A stretch of DNA of 51,301 nucleotides from an uncultured Pseudomonadota bacterium (GCA_902793435.1 CADBDF010000007.1:1-51301), one strand, 5' to 3'. Positions 27,902 through 37,407 are shown, counted from the stretch's first letter. Notes: a model not told the origin generated them from the letters alone. Made by a program: numbers and translations.

Positions 27902-29169
27902 TATTTACCCCGAAATACCTTCCATAAATTTTTTGCGGTTTTTGCATTAGATTTTGTAATGTTCCAACCTGTTTTAACGTCTTTTTTAACTGTGTCGTAT
28001 AAATCCGTAGCGCCCTTGCCAACATAACTTTGTAATTTTTCGCGTGTTATTTCAAAAATTCTGTTCATCAAAAAGAAAGTCAGCAAACAAGATAACCACA
28101 GCACAGAATGTTCACCAAAACCACTGGAATTTGCACTCGCAGATGGAATGTTGGAATATGCGGTTCCACCGACCGCTGCAACGAATATTGTGCTGTTCCA
28201 TTGAAACAGTGCGCTGACCAACGCCAGATTAACGCACAAAATAAATGCACAGGCAATCATGGTGACAATCATTTTTTTCAATGCATCGATAATACCAGAA
28301 AACGCAGGCCATATATTAAACCAAGGGTCACTTGGTTTAACCACCCATGCGGCAACACTGAACGGATATAAAATTAAAGCAATTCCAAAATCAAAAATTG
28401 CCTGAATAATTAACAGAGCCATAAAAATATTACACGCGGTAAATGTCCCCACCAACAACAAACCGGTAATAATGTTCATAAAACTTTGTCCGCTGTTATG
28501 CAGCATTAATGATGTTGGCAATCCTTTGGAAATATATGCAAAACCGCGTTTTACAACGGCATTATTTGCCACCGATAACACATGGACGGGTTCAATTAAA
28601 TATTCACATGATTGTTTGCTCAGCCACCCTTGTTCTAACAAATTTTCTGGGCATTTTATTTCTTTACTGCTTTGTAAAGTCAAATTGCTGGACGTTTTTA
28701 ATATTTCTGTGGTGTAAAGCGACCCAAAATGCATAAACGGGTTTATTACGGCATTTGCCAAAAACTCTGGTTTCAACGGTAATAAAACCAACACAGCCAC
28801 CAATACGCGAATTCCAGGTTTTATTAAATCTTCGCCAATTTTTGTTGGTGTTGCGTTGTCGGCTGTCACCGATGGTGCCTTGAATCCAAATGTTTTTAAC
28901 CAGAATTTTGGAATGTATAATTTTATCAAATACGATGCGATATAAAACGCAACAAAACCCCAAATCAGTAAATATATAATTCCATCGCCATGACCAACGA
29001 AATATGCGTATGTTCCATTTGCAACAAACATAAAGGCGTCCAGAACAATTGGCACCAGTCCTGATATATCCAAAGAATCAATATTGATTATTGATGCGTT
29101 TGCAACACCCGGCACAAACGCACCCAAAAAACAAATAATTGCGGTAAAAAATTTTTTTATAAAATTCAT
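27901..29169 (-). CDS. VirB6/TrbL-like type IV secretion membrane protein (copy a)
   Basis: A 422-residue polytopic protein with a signal-like N-terminus (KKFFTAIICFLGAFVPGVANA). The conserved block DLIKPGIRVLVAVLVLLP...NPFMHFGSLYTTEIL is followed by an extracytoplasmic Cys pair (EIKCPENL, KQSCEYLIEPV), then several more membrane helices and a Lys-rich tail. It is the first gene of the minus-strand operon and is divergent from copy e with a 60-base gap. On the minus strand a TATAAT (about 29190-29195) lies 20 bases before the ATG. Confidence 0.72.
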   Translation of the reverse strand: MNFIKKFFTAIICFLGAFVPGVANASIINIDSLDISGLVPIVLDAFMFVANGTYAYFVGHGDGIIYLLIWGFVAFYIASYLIKLYIPKFWLKTFGFKAPSVTADNATPTKIGEDLIKPGIRVLVAVLVLLPLKPEFLANAVINPFMHFGSLYTTEILKTSSNLTLQSSKEIKCPENLLEQGWLSKQSCEYLIEPVHVLSVANNAVVKRGFAYISKGLPTSLMLHNSGQSFMNIITGLLLVGTFTACNIFMALLIIQAIFDFGIALILYPFSVAAWVVKPSDPWFNIWPAFSGIIDALKKMIVTMIACAFILCVNLALVSALFQWNSTIFVAAVGGTAYSNIPSASANSSGFGEHSVLWLSCLLTFFLMNRIFEITREKLQSYVGKGATDLYDTVKKDVKTGWNITKSNAKTAKNLWKVFRGK

Positions 29170-29216
29170 CTTTAATAATTGCTATCTAATTATATCATAT
29201 TTTGATAAATTTATGG

Positions 29217-29222
29217 TATAAT
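29217..29222 (+). promoter_or_regulatory. -10 box for the divergent VirB6-like gene (leaderless)
   Basis: TATAAT at 29217-29222 ends 7 bases before ATG 29230. No clear -35 box is seen at the usual distance. A minus-strand TATAAT for the four-gene operon lies in the same 60-base gap. Confidence 0.5.
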
Positions 29223-29229
29223 TAAAATC

Positions 29230-30567
29230 ATGAATTGGTTAAAAAAATTTTGGATAACATTTATATCGTTCTTGCCATTTTCCGCAGGTGCGGTTTCTCC
29301 GTTTTTTATTGGTGGGGCTGTTTTGGGTGCTGGTATAATTGGCTATTCTGTTTATCGCAGTGTTGCACCTGTGAATTTGGCGGACGCATTATCATTTTTT
29401 TCGACATGTTGGTCATGTCAATTATTTTCGGATATTGTTGCAACAATGTCACATATTTTACCGGTTGCATACAAAGCATTGGGAAAAATAATTATTCCAT
29501 TTTCTATTGCATTAACTGCGGTTTGGTTCGCGTGGCAATTAATTGAGATATACACTGGTGCCAAATCTAAAAGCGATATTGCATCCGCCCCTGCGGTTGC
29601 AGATGGTTGGAATATTGGGGCAAAATTTGGTATGCACACAATAAGGTTATTATTTGTTGCGGCATTATTGGCGGTACCATTACCACGTTTAATTTCATCT
29701 GTGATTGTGGAACCGATATTTGATATAGGATTGTCAATGAATTATACGATGTCTGCGGTTGATTCGCGTGCAAATTATGCGAATTGTATAGTTGCCACCG
29801 CGATTGCCGACAGACAAAGTATTTATGCAGATGCAAATACAGGTGGCATAAACGCATTTGCGCCAAAATTCCGTCATAATTTGACATGCCAAATTGCAAA
29901 TGTTCATCAAATGACTGGGTTGGGTATGACTGTTGGTTGGACCATGTTAAACATGGCGTTTAATTCACAGTATATGCATAAAATATTGTGGGGTGTGCCA
30001 ATCTTTCCAAATGTTCCGCTATTTTTAACAGGTTTGTTGATAACTTTACTATTTTTTGCGGCATTGTTGCCGATACCATTATATTTCTTGGAAATATTTA
30101 TGAAATTGGCGATGGATTTTCTGTTGTTGCCACTGACCTTGCTGGAATGGTTGTTCAAAGATTGGAAAGTAATAAAAATGGGTGACAGAAATATTCAAAA
30201 AACCATAGATGATGTTATATCTGGGGCACTAGGATTAGCGATGACAGGAATATTTATAACATTTGCAATTATGGTGTTAAACGCGGTGTTTTCTGGATGG
30301 ACCGGTGCAGATGTTATTAAAACAGCAATTGCCCAAAACGATTCGCAATATTTAATAGATAATTTATTGCAAACATCTGGGAATACCGCATTGGTGACGA
30401 TTATTTTGATGGGTGTATTTATGACAATGTTTATGGTAATGATACCGGCATTGATAAAGTCTTTATTTAATATTGAAATATCGGATAAATACTATCAAAC
30501 CGCGAAAAAAGACACCAAAATTTTGTGGGACGACATAAAAAAAATATGGAATTTCGCAAAAAAATAA
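29230..30567 (+). CDS. VirB6/TrbL-like type IV secretion membrane protein (copy e, divergent)
   Basis: A 445-residue polytopic protein with signal-like start MNWLKKFWITFISFLPFSAG. The CWSC motif (STCWSCQLFSDIVATM, about 57-72) is shared with copy b. The block HTIRLLFVAALLAVPLPRLI...VEPIFDIGLSM and a Cys pair (NYANCIVAT, LTCQIANVHQ) match the pattern of the other copies. The tail is Lys-rich. The gene is transcribed away from the four-gene operon. No virB4, virD4 or other T4SS gene is present within the window, so the rest of the apparatus must be elsewhere if it exists. Confidence 0.72.
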   Translation: MNWLKKFWITFISFLPFSAGAVSPFFIGGAVLGAGIIGYSVYRSVAPVNLADALSFFSTCWSCQLFSDIVATMSHILPVAYKALGKIIIPFSIALTAVWFAWQLIEIYTGAKSKSDIASAPAVADGWNIGAKFGMHTIRLLFVAALLAVPLPRLISSVIVEPIFDIGLSMNYTMSAVDSRANYANCIVATAIADRQSIYADANTGGINAFAPKFRHNLTCQIANVHQMTGLGMTVGWTMLNMAFNSQYMHKILWGVPIFPNVPLFLTGLLITLLFFAALLPIPLYFLEIFMKLAMDFLLLPLTLLEWLFKDWKVIKMGDRNIQKTIDDVISGALGLAMTGIFITFAIMVLNAVFSGWTGADVIKTAIAQNDSQYLIDNLLQTSGNTALVTIILMGVFMTMFMVMIPALIKSLFNIEISDKYYQTAKKDTKILWDDIKKIWNFAKK

Positions 30568-30636
30568 AAATCAAGTGATTTATTTAACGTGTCCCCCTTT
30601 TTTAATACCGCCGAATCTGTTATACTATGTATCGTG

Positions 30637-31146
30637 ATGAAAAAGTTTCCGATTCTTTATTGGCCACGCAAAACGACTGATGATGCAGAATATCAGTTAT
30701 CTCGCAAGGTTATAAACGGTATTACTGGCACAATGCCAACAATTATCACCGAAGACTTGGATATTGATGCCATAATGAACGAAAATCCCGATGCTGTTGT
30801 TTATTACCCTGTATTTTGCGGCTCAACAGGTTGGTGGGGCGAATTATTGGGTGCGGGTGCGGTTGTTGTGGATAAGGTTATCGTATCTCCTGAATGTCAG
30901 TTAATGGTGATTCATTCGGACCAAAACGCAAATTCAACCGGCACGAATCAGTTGTTGGCGGCAGAAATTTACCCAACTAGTGGATTTTTCAAAAAAATGA
31001 ATTCTTCGATTGCCACCGTTGCAGACATGCTGGCAACCGATGCTGGTACAATTTTGGCATTGTTTTCTGGGTCTAACCAAAGTAAATTTATAAACATTTT
31101 GGAATCGACCGGCAATTCGTATTTGGGATGCATAGGTCGGTATTAA
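30637..31146 (+). CDS. Conserved hypothetical protein (169 residues)
   Basis: From ATG 30637 (an adjacent in-frame GTG at 30634 is equally possible). The protein appears soluble: no signal peptide or membrane helix, mixed alpha/beta character, with a Gly-rich stretch CGSTGWWGELLGAGAVVVDK (about 63-82). TATACT (30621-30626) ends 7 bases before the GTG, so the message may be leaderless. The ATG-less extension back to 30589 would run through the promoter and was rejected. It follows the VirB6-like copy e by 70 bases. I do not recognise a family. Confidence 0.65.
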   Translation: MKKFPILYWPRKTTDDAEYQLSRKVINGITGTMPTIITEDLDIDAIMNENPDAVVYYPVFCGSTGWWGELLGAGAVVVDKVIVSPECQLMVIHSDQNANSTGTNQLLAAEIYPTSGFFKKMNSSIATVADMLATDAGTILALFSGSNQSKFINILESTGNSYLGCIGRY

Positions 31147-31164
31147 AAAGATTGTTTATAAATG

Positions 31165-31198
31165 AGGGCGGGCGATAAAAAGCCCTGTTTTTATTTTA
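31165..31198 (+). terminator. Probable intrinsic terminator
   Basis: Short stem GGGC/GCCC (31170-31173, 31182-31185; alternative AGGGC/GCCCT) followed by a T-rich tract. Weaker than others in the window. Confidence 0.55.
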
Positions 31199-31258
31199 TA
31201 TATTGCACATAAAATTAAATGCTATTATGATTTTTACATATAAACGAAGGATTATATA

Positions 31259-31855
31259 ATGCTAAAAAAGGTCAAAGTTGTTGTTTTTGATTTTGATGGG
31301 ACATTGTCTGCATCGGATTCAAATTGGGAATTTGGACGATATTGTTTTCGGCACAGTATTCGTCCGTGGTTTTATTTGCCATTTGTATTGATTGGCATGT
31401 GTGTTTATATGTTTAATCGTCACAGTCAGTTTGCGCGTGAAACATTGCGTTGCTTTGTGACGCCCGAAATGGTAAAAAAATTTGCCCCACATGTCATAGA
31501 CGAACATTTGACCAAACGGTTTGGTTGGGCTGCGGAAAGGGTTGCCAAAGAAAAAGAGGCGGGCAATATTTGCATTTTAATATCTGCGGGTCCCGATTAT
31601 TTGGTACCTGAGTTAGTGCGTGATATGGAATTTGATGTAATATTAACATCTAAAATGGAAACAAAGCGCCCATGGCGGTATAAATTTATGTGTTGGGGAC
31701 CAAACAAAGTCGTTGCACTGGAAAATTGGGCGGCGCGTCATAATTTCATACCAAATGTGATACGTGCATACGGGGACAGTCCATCAGATCGTTATATAAT
31801 GAATATGGCAAAAACACCAATTTGGATAAATCGTAAAACAGGCCTGCCAAAATAA
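31259..31855 (+). CDS. HAD-superfamily phosphatase (HAD-IB, SerB-like)
   Basis: A 198-residue protein. Motif I is VVFDFDGTLSASD (residues 8-20) with the nucleophile and acid Asp. Motif II is CILISAGPDYLV (about 100-111). A Lys (SKMETKRPW region) is followed by motif III YGDSPSDRYIM (about 172-182). The hydrophobic cap helix (WFYLPFVLIGMCVYMF) and overall pattern fit the HAD-IB group that includes phosphoserine phosphatase-like enzymes and small-molecule phosphatases. The substrate cannot be read from the sequence. AAGGA lies 9 bases before the ATG. Confidence 0.85.
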   Translation: MLKKVKVVVFDFDGTLSASDSNWEFGRYCFRHSIRPWFYLPFVLIGMCVYMFNRHSQFARETLRCFVTPEMVKKFAPHVIDEHLTKRFGWAAERVAKEKEAGNICILISAGPDYLVPELVRDMEFDVILTSKMETKRPWRYKFMCWGPNKVVALENWAARHNFIPNVIRAYGDSPSDRYIMNMAKTPIWINRKTGLPK

Positions 31856-31888
31856 AAAATTAATGTTTTTCTTTTATAAATGGTTCGC

Positions 31889-31916
31889 TTGCAATAGTGT
31901 TTTTTTATTCTATAAT
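31889..31916 (+). promoter_or_regulatory. rmuC-def-fmt promoter
   Basis: TTGCAA (31889-31894), 16-base spacer, TATAAT (31911-31916), about 30 bases before ATG 31946. Confidence 0.7.
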
Positions 31917-31945
31917 CAAACAGAAACAAACAATGGGACGAAAAA

Positions 31946-33175
31946 ATGGAAATTGCATTGGCTTTTTTTGTTGGATTATTGATTGGTGCCGGGGTGACTT
32001 ATTTTATGCGCCCACATGACGATAAAACGGACAATGGTGCAGTTGAATATTTAAAACAAGAATTGGCGACGGTGCGTCGTGAAAATGCTGATTTAATTGG
32101 TCGTATTGCGGCGGCAAATACCCAGATTAAAACATTAGAACATGTACGTGGCGAAATGTTGGCTGAATTTAAAAATGTTTCTGCCGAATTATTGGAAATG
32201 TCACGTAAATCTGCGGTGGAACAACAAACCAAGAATTTCGATATAACAATAACACCTTTCAAAGAACGATTGGAAAAAATGACCGCTGATTTTAACACCC
32301 AAATAAAAGAGATGTTAAAAAATACAACGGAAAATCGTACATCTATCCAAGAACAGTTAAAAAATATGATGGCGTCCAGTACTTCATTACAAAAAGAGGC
32401 GGCAGATTTAACCGAAGCCCTGCGCGGTAAAAAGAAATTACAGGGTAATTGGGGTGAAATCCAGGTTGAACGTTTGTTCGAAATACTGGGGTGGCAGGTT
32501 GGTGTCCAATACGATGTGCAAAAACATTTATCGGATAATCGTGATATCCCAGATTACATAGTTCATATGCCTGGCGACAAACATTTTGTTGTTGATGCAA
32601 AAATGTCTTTGAACAGTTATATGGATTATTTGGCAACTGATGACGATGCAGAAAAATCTAAATTATGGCGTGCCTTTGTTGATGCGACGAAAAAACACAT
32701 CAGCGAACTGGGAAATAAAAATTATAATATGGTTGTTGATAAAAAGTTTGATTATGTGTGTATGTTTATGCCACTGGAACACGCGTATATAGAATTAATG
32801 AATCGCGACAAAGAAATTTATAAATACGCGTATGATAACGGTGTCGCAATTGCAACACCATCGTTGTTGTTGCCTATGTTGCGAACGATTGATACATTGA
32901 TGAAGATTGAAAAACAAAATCAAAATGTTGGTCGTGTTGTAGAAATGGCGGAAAATTTGTACAATAAATATGCGGCGTTTTCGGCAGAATACAAAAAGAT
33001 TGGCACTGCGATTGAATCTTTGCAAAATGTATATAACGACAGTCATAAAAAATTAACAGGTCGTGGTGGCATGGCCAGTTTATTGGAAAAAATGAAAAAG
33101 CAGGGTGGGCTGACAAATGTAAAAACACCTGCATTGGAAATAAATGATTCAGACATGGACGATGATGATGAATAA
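31946..33175 (+). CDS. rmuC: DNA recombination protein RmuC homolog
   Basis: A 409-residue protein. An N-terminal membrane anchor (EIALAFFVGLLIGAGVTYFM, 2-21) is followed by a long coiled coil (about 30-165) and the RmuC nuclease-like core: LQGNWGEIQVERLFEILGW (about 169-187), HFVVDAKMSL, and YVCMFMPLEHAY. The family limits recombination at inverted repeats in E. coli. The Asp/Glu-rich tail (SDMDDDDE) overlaps the start of def. First gene of a run rmuC-def-fmt-small zinc-like protein-truA with tight spacing or overlaps. Confidence 0.93.
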   Translation: MEIALAFFVGLLIGAGVTYFMRPHDDKTDNGAVEYLKQELATVRRENADLIGRIAAANTQIKTLEHVRGEMLAEFKNVSAELLEMSRKSAVEQQTKNFDITITPFKERLEKMTADFNTQIKEMLKNTTENRTSIQEQLKNMMASSTSLQKEAADLTEALRGKKKLQGNWGEIQVERLFEILGWQVGVQYDVQKHLSDNRDIPDYIVHMPGDKHFVVDAKMSLNSYMDYLATDDDAEKSKLWRAFVDATKKHISELGNKNYNMVVDKKFDYVCMFMPLEHAYIELMNRDKEIYKYAYDNGVAIATPSLLLPMLRTIDTLMKIEKQNQNVGRVVEMAENLYNKYAAFSAEYKKIGTAIESLQNVYNDSHKKLTGRGGMASLLEKMKKQGGLTNVKTPALEINDSDMDDDDE

Positions 33176-33680
33176 AGATTTAGAAATGCGTGTTTGTGGT
33201 GACCCAATTTTACGGACAACGTGTTCGCCGGTTGATGAAATCAACGATGAATTGCGCGCAACATTAAATGAAATGGTTGAAATGATGCGCCAACAAAATG
33301 GTGTTGGACTTGCCGCCCCCCAGGTTGGTATTACACAACGTTTTTTGGTTATGATGACACCTGATGATGAACAGATTTTCAAAATGATAAACCCACAAAT
33401 TTTATCACGCAGTGAAAAAACTTGTACAATGGAAGAAGGTTGTTTATCTGTCTTGGGTGGCGATAATTTACCTGTTTATGCAAATGTTTCGCGTCCAGAA
33501 AGTGTGATTGTTGAATGGACTGACGAAAATGGTGAAAAATTATCTGCCGAAATGTCAGGGGTGCCGGCACGCATAGTGCAACACGAAACAGACCATTTGG
33601 ATGGAAAATTATTCATCGACTATTTATCTGGGGCGCGACGCGAAATGGTTATGCGCAAAGTGCGGAGGCATAAAAAATGA
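33168..33680 (+). CDS. def: Peptide deformylase
   Basis: A 170-residue protein that removes the N-formyl group from new proteins. All three metal-site motifs are present: GVGLAAPQVG, EGCLS (Cys ligand), and QHETDHLDG (HExxH). Several in-frame ATGs cluster at 33162-33168; 33168 gives the usual length and overlaps the rmuC stop by 8 bases. Its TGA overlaps the fmt ATG (ATGA), so formylation and deformylation enzymes are translationally coupled, as in many bacteria. Confidence 0.95.
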   Translation: MNKDLEMRVCGDPILRTTCSPVDEINDELRATLNEMVEMMRQQNGVGLAAPQVGITQRFLVMMTPDDEQIFKMINPQILSRSEKTCTMEEGCLSVLGGDNLPVYANVSRPESVIVEWTDENGEKLSAEMSGVPARIVQHETDHLDGKLFIDYLSGARREMVMRKVRRHKK

Positions 33681-34483
33681 AATTAATTTTAATGGGAACA
33701 AATGATTTTGTTGTGCCTGTGTTTGATGCATTGCGTATGCAACATGAAATTGTGTCGGTATTTACACGTGCGCCAAAACCAACCGGGCGCAAACACGTTT
33801 TGACGAAATCGCCTGTGCATGTTTGGGCGGAATCTCATAATATTCCGGTGCATCACAAAATTCGTGAATTTGAAAACAATGGTGCTGATTTTGTTGTTGT
33901 TATGTCATACGGTGTGATTATACCTGATGAAATTTTGACCCAGGCTAATTTCATAAATATTCACCCATCATTATTGCCAAAATATCGTGGTCCATCACCA
34001 ATCAAAACCGCAATAAGAAATGGCGATGATGTCAGTGGTGTTTGTTTGATGAAAATGGTCAGCGAATGCGATGCTGGGGATATTTACATGTGTCGTGAAT
34101 TTGATATTACAAATGATGATACAAATGAAACTGTCGAAACCAAAGTTGGGAAAATTGCGATTGAAATTTTAAACGAATTTTTTGCATCACCTGAAAAATA
34201 TAAACCTATGGCACAAAAAGGAACACCAATAATTACACATAAATTTTCGAGTGCTGATGAAATAATTGATTGGAAAAAATCGCCACTTGAAATTCATAAT
34301 TTAGTGCGCGCATTGGGGGCGGGGCGCACGAAAATAAATGGCATAGATGTAAAAATATTAAAAACAGAAATCGATAATGGAAATTTGAAAATTTTGGAAT
34401 TGCAACCTGCGGGCAAAAAACCGATGGATTGGAAAAGTTTTACCAATGGTCTGCATGGTGCGGAAATAAAATATGGGGAATAA
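33677..34483 (+). CDS. fmt: Methionyl-tRNA formyltransferase (compact)
   Basis: A 268-residue protein that formylates Met-tRNAfMet. The Rossmann-like N-terminal domain begins KLILMGTNDFVVPVFDAL. The active-site region INIHPSLLPKYRGPSPIKTAI and the Asp of SECDAGDIYM match the Fmt catalytic Asn-His-Asp set. The usual size is about 310, so the C-terminal tRNA-binding domain is shortened (ALGAGRTKINGIDVKI onwards). It overlaps def by 4 bases. Confidence 0.93.
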   Translation: MKLILMGTNDFVVPVFDALRMQHEIVSVFTRAPKPTGRKHVLTKSPVHVWAESHNIPVHHKIREFENNGADFVVVMSYGVIIPDEILTQANFINIHPSLLPKYRGPSPIKTAIRNGDDVSGVCLMKMVSECDAGDIYMCREFDITNDDTNETVETKVGKIAIEILNEFFASPEKYKPMAQKGTPIITHKFSSADEIIDWKKSPLEIHNLVRALGAGRTKINGIDVKILKTEIDNGNLKILELQPAGKKPMDWKSFTNGLHGAEIKYGE

Positions 34484-34484
34484 A

Positions 34485-34712
34485 ATGGATGCGAAAGATT
34501 ATGGTAAAAATGCTACATGTGGTGTAAATGGTGAATCTGTGATTGTATCAAAATATAATATAAAATGTCCTTGTATCAACTGTGTTGGTTGTAAAAATAT
34601 GGATAATCAATCACAATGTGCATGGCGGCATACATTGGAAATAGACCCATGCACCAACGAAGATATACGCGAAATGATGTGTATAAATTGCATCAAAGAA
34701 AATCAAAGGTAA
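34485..34712 (+). CDS. Small Cys-rich (zinc-ribbon-like) protein
   Basis: A 75-residue protein from ATG 34485, immediately after the fmt stop. It has eight or nine Cys in pairs (KCPCINCVGCKNM, QCAWRH, PCTNE, MCINCIKE), suggesting one or two metal sites. GGGG lies about 8-11 bases upstream of the ATG, within the fmt coding end. The alternative ATG at 34473 overlaps fmt by 11 bases and was not chosen. It lies between fmt and truA in the same operon (3 bases before truA). No family recognised. Confidence 0.72.
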   Translation: MDAKDYGKNATCGVNGESVIVSKYNIKCPCINCVGCKNMDNQSQCAWRHTLEIDPCTNEDIREMMCINCIKENQR

Positions 34713-34715
34713 AAA

Positions 34716-35474
34716 ATGCCACGGTATAAAGTTGAACTTGAATATGATGGAACAAATTTAATCGGTTGGCAAGAAAACCTGGACGGGCCATCTGTGCAAT
34801 CAATTATGATGGACGCAATTGAAAAATTATCAACCGAACGTCCAACGGTATTTGGCGCGGGTCGCACAGATGCCGGTGTTCATGCGGTTGCGATGACGGC
34901 ACATTTTGATTTGACCAAAGATTATGATGCGGATACGGTTATGCGTGCATTAAATTTTTATTTGGCAAACCAACCTGTATCGGTATTGAATTGTGAAATT
35001 GTTGATGAAAATTTCAGTGCGCGTTTTTCGTGCATTAAACGTCATTATAAATACGTGATTTTAAATCGTCCTGCATCACCAGTATTGGAAAAAAATCGCG
35101 TTTGGTGGATTCCACAAAAATTGGACATTGATGCAATGCGTGTGGCGGCAAAAAAATTATTGGGCAAACATGATTTTACATCTTTGCGTGCCACGAATTG
35201 CCAGGCCAAAAGCCCAATAAAAACATTAGACCAATTGGATATAACGATTGATGATGATAAAATTATTTTTGAATTATCGGCGCGTTCATTTTTGCATCAC
35301 ATGGTGCGCAACATTGTTGGCACTTTGGTTGAAATAGGATTGGGCAAACCATACGATATTGATGAAATTTTAAATGCTAAAAACCGCAGTGCTGCGGGTC
35401 CAACCGCACCGGCATCTGGGCTGTATTTTATTCGTGCGGATTATCCCACCAACGACCAGATGGCGTATATTTAA
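34716..35474 (+). CDS. truA: tRNA pseudouridine(38-40) synthase TruA
   Basis: A 252-residue protein, full length. It converts uridines 38-40 of the tRNA anticodon stem to pseudouridine. YKVELEYDGTNLIGWQ (4-19) is the family start and FGAGRTDAGVHA (about 47-58) holds the catalytic Asp. SFLHHMVRNIVGTLVEIG is the conserved C-terminal motif. Last gene of the rmuC-def-fmt run. Its last 47 bases overlap the convergent comEC gene. Confidence 0.96.
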   Translation: MPRYKVELEYDGTNLIGWQENLDGPSVQSIMMDAIEKLSTERPTVFGAGRTDAGVHAVAMTAHFDLTKDYDADTVMRALNFYLANQPVSVLNCEIVDENFSARFSCIKRHYKYVILNRPASPVLEKNRVWWIPQKLDIDAMRVAAKKLLGKHDFTSLRATNCQAKSPIKTLDQLDITIDDDKIIFELSARSFLHHMVRNIVGTLVEIGLGKPYDIDEILNAKNRSAAGPTAPASGLYFIRADYPTNDQMAYI

Positions 35475-37401
35475 TATGTCCTGATGGATAAATAACAAAT
35501 CCACCATGCAAAATTTTGTTATTACATGCATGTGAATATATATCAAAATAAGACACAATAAAATCTATATTATTATCCATGCACAGAGTCATAAAATGCT
35601 TTTGCAAAGGTTTAAATTTTTGAATATATGCAATCGTGAAATTTTGTGATTTATAGATGCAAACACCATCTGGACATTTACGCCTGGTATTTTTATCGCT
35701 ATGTGGTTCGCCGTTTAATTCGCGGAAAGAATCAAATGCAAAATAATGGTTTGATGCGCGTGCTTTGTTAAAATCTAATTTATTGTCATATACCATGCCA
35801 ATTAATTCATGGTCTGGGGTGATATAAAATATCGGTCTTGATTGTGTTGCGACAATTAAAATTCCAAACCCAACAAATATTCCAAATAAAATATAATTTG
35901 CATATCGAAATAACCAAACAGAAGAATTTTTAATTGGCTTTATCAAAATCAAAAATACAAACCCCAACACGAATAAAGAAAACGCTAAATTACTAATGTG
36001 TGGTATATTTATATTTGATACAGGCAAATCTGTAATATTTTGTGCAATGTGCAAAGTCCATAAATAAACACTGTGCGCGATGTTTAATAATAAATGCGAC
36101 CCCATACATGCAAATATAGTCCCCAAAATAACCAATGGCATAATAACAAAAGAAAATATTGGTAATAAAACCAAATTACCGATTAAACTGTATGTTGGAA
36201 TTGAATTAAAATGTGTTGCAATAAAAGGCATTGTAAATATGGTTGCAATAATAGCTGTTGTGGCAGCTACATAAATATAAGACTTAAATTTTTGAAAAAT
36301 ATTTTTATTTGAATTATCAAATTTTTCGTCATTAAAAAACCAAATCAACCCAAATATAGCGGCAAAAGATAATTGAAAGCCACTCTGCATAACAAAGTGC
36401 GGATTTGCAAAAAATAAAATCAAAAAAGCAATGGATATATTGCGCATTGAAATTGCATCGCGTCCCAATAACAGAGCCAAAAATACACCAGATGTCATTA
36501 AAAATGCGCGCATTGTTGCAACGGACAAACCCGAAATACAAACATACAAAAATAAAACAGTCCATGCACAGACGCACGCAACAATTCGCGCCGGCACACG
36601 ACGAGTTATAAAACCAATACTGCGACAAATTAAATAAAATAATGCAAATAACCACCCGCCAATCAAAGTCATATGAAATCCGCTGATTGACCAAATATGA
36701 CCAACACCGGCGGTGGTCCAAATTTGTTTGTCATTTTCCGGTACAGAATTTTTATATCCCAATACCAAGCCATCTGTCAGGAAAGAGTTTGATTTATTAT
36801 GGATTGCACTACGCAAACCATTGATAGAAAAATTATCGTCATGATTTAAAATATTATAATCTATGATAAATCCAGTTGCCGTCAATCCGTTAAAATATGC
36901 CCATCGTGCATAGTTAAATGTTTCTGGGGCCTCTGCATGTGCTGGCGGAAACAAAGAAACTTTTGCACGCAACACATCACCAACATCTGGGATGGGTTTA
37001 TCCCCTGTAATAGTTAATTTAATATTTGTGGGGTGTTTGGTGTTTAATTCATCGCCATTGATGCGTAAAACTAATCTTCGTTTGCTGTCGGCAATATCTA
37101 TATCTGTGACAGTTGCGATAATATCAACTTCGCGTAAATCGTGTTTTAATACAGGGGTTTGCACAAACACCTGTGTATAAACGGCAGCATATAAAAATCC
37201 AAACACAAATAATACCGCACCGCGTATCAAAAAATTCATTTTGCCAAAAAGTAAAATAATGGCACATGATATAAACGCAATAACGGGGTGTGAAATATTC
37301 GGCTCGGTCGGCATAGAAAAATAACATGCCGCCGCAAAAGCCAATATAATTGGCAGCCATAAAAATTTATCACTAAATTGTTTTGTTAAAAAATCACGCA
37401 T
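35428..37401 (-). CDS. comEC: ComEC/Rec2-family DNA uptake channel protein
   Basis: A 657-residue polytopic protein of the competence family that passes single-stranded DNA across the inner membrane during natural transformation. The N-terminal membrane segments lead into a DUF4131-like OB region (DIIATVTDIDIADSKRRLVL, about 90-110), then the Competence domain with GVGHIWSISGFHMTLIGG (about 230-247) and many helices. The C-terminal metallo-beta-lactamase-like domain seen in Bacillus ComEC is absent; the end (about 520-657) is a short soluble region, as in many alphaproteobacterial members. It overlaps truA by 47 bases. The promoter is leaderless. Confidence 0.9.
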   Translation of the reverse strand: MRDFLTKQFSDKFLWLPIILAFAAACYFSMPTEPNISHPVIAFISCAIILLFGKMNFLIRGAVLFVFGFLYAAVYTQVFVQTPVLKHDLREVDIIATVTDIDIADSKRRLVLRINGDELNTKHPTNIKLTITGDKPIPDVGDVLRAKVSLFPPAHAEAPETFNYARWAYFNGLTATGFIIDYNILNHDDNFSINGLRSAIHNKSNSFLTDGLVLGYKNSVPENDKQIWTTAGVGHIWSISGFHMTLIGGWLFALFYLICRSIGFITRRVPARIVACVCAWTVLFLYVCISGLSVATMRAFLMTSGVFLALLLGRDAISMRNISIAFLILFFANPHFVMQSGFQLSFAAIFGLIWFFNDEKFDNSNKNIFQKFKSYIYVAATTAIIATIFTMPFIATHFNSIPTYSLIGNLVLLPIFSFVIMPLVILGTIFACMGSHLLLNIAHSVYLWTLHIAQNITDLPVSNINIPHISNLAFSLFVLGFVFLILIKPIKNSSVWLFRYANYILFGIFVGFGILIVATQSRPIFYITPDHELIGMVYDNKLDFNKARASNHYFAFDSFRELNGEPHSDKNTRRKCPDGVCIYKSQNFTIAYIQKFKPLQKHFMTLCMDNNIDFIVSYFDIYSHACNNKILHGGFVIYPSGHIKYTPSGRWWDNPHE

Positions 37402-37407
37402 AGTAAA

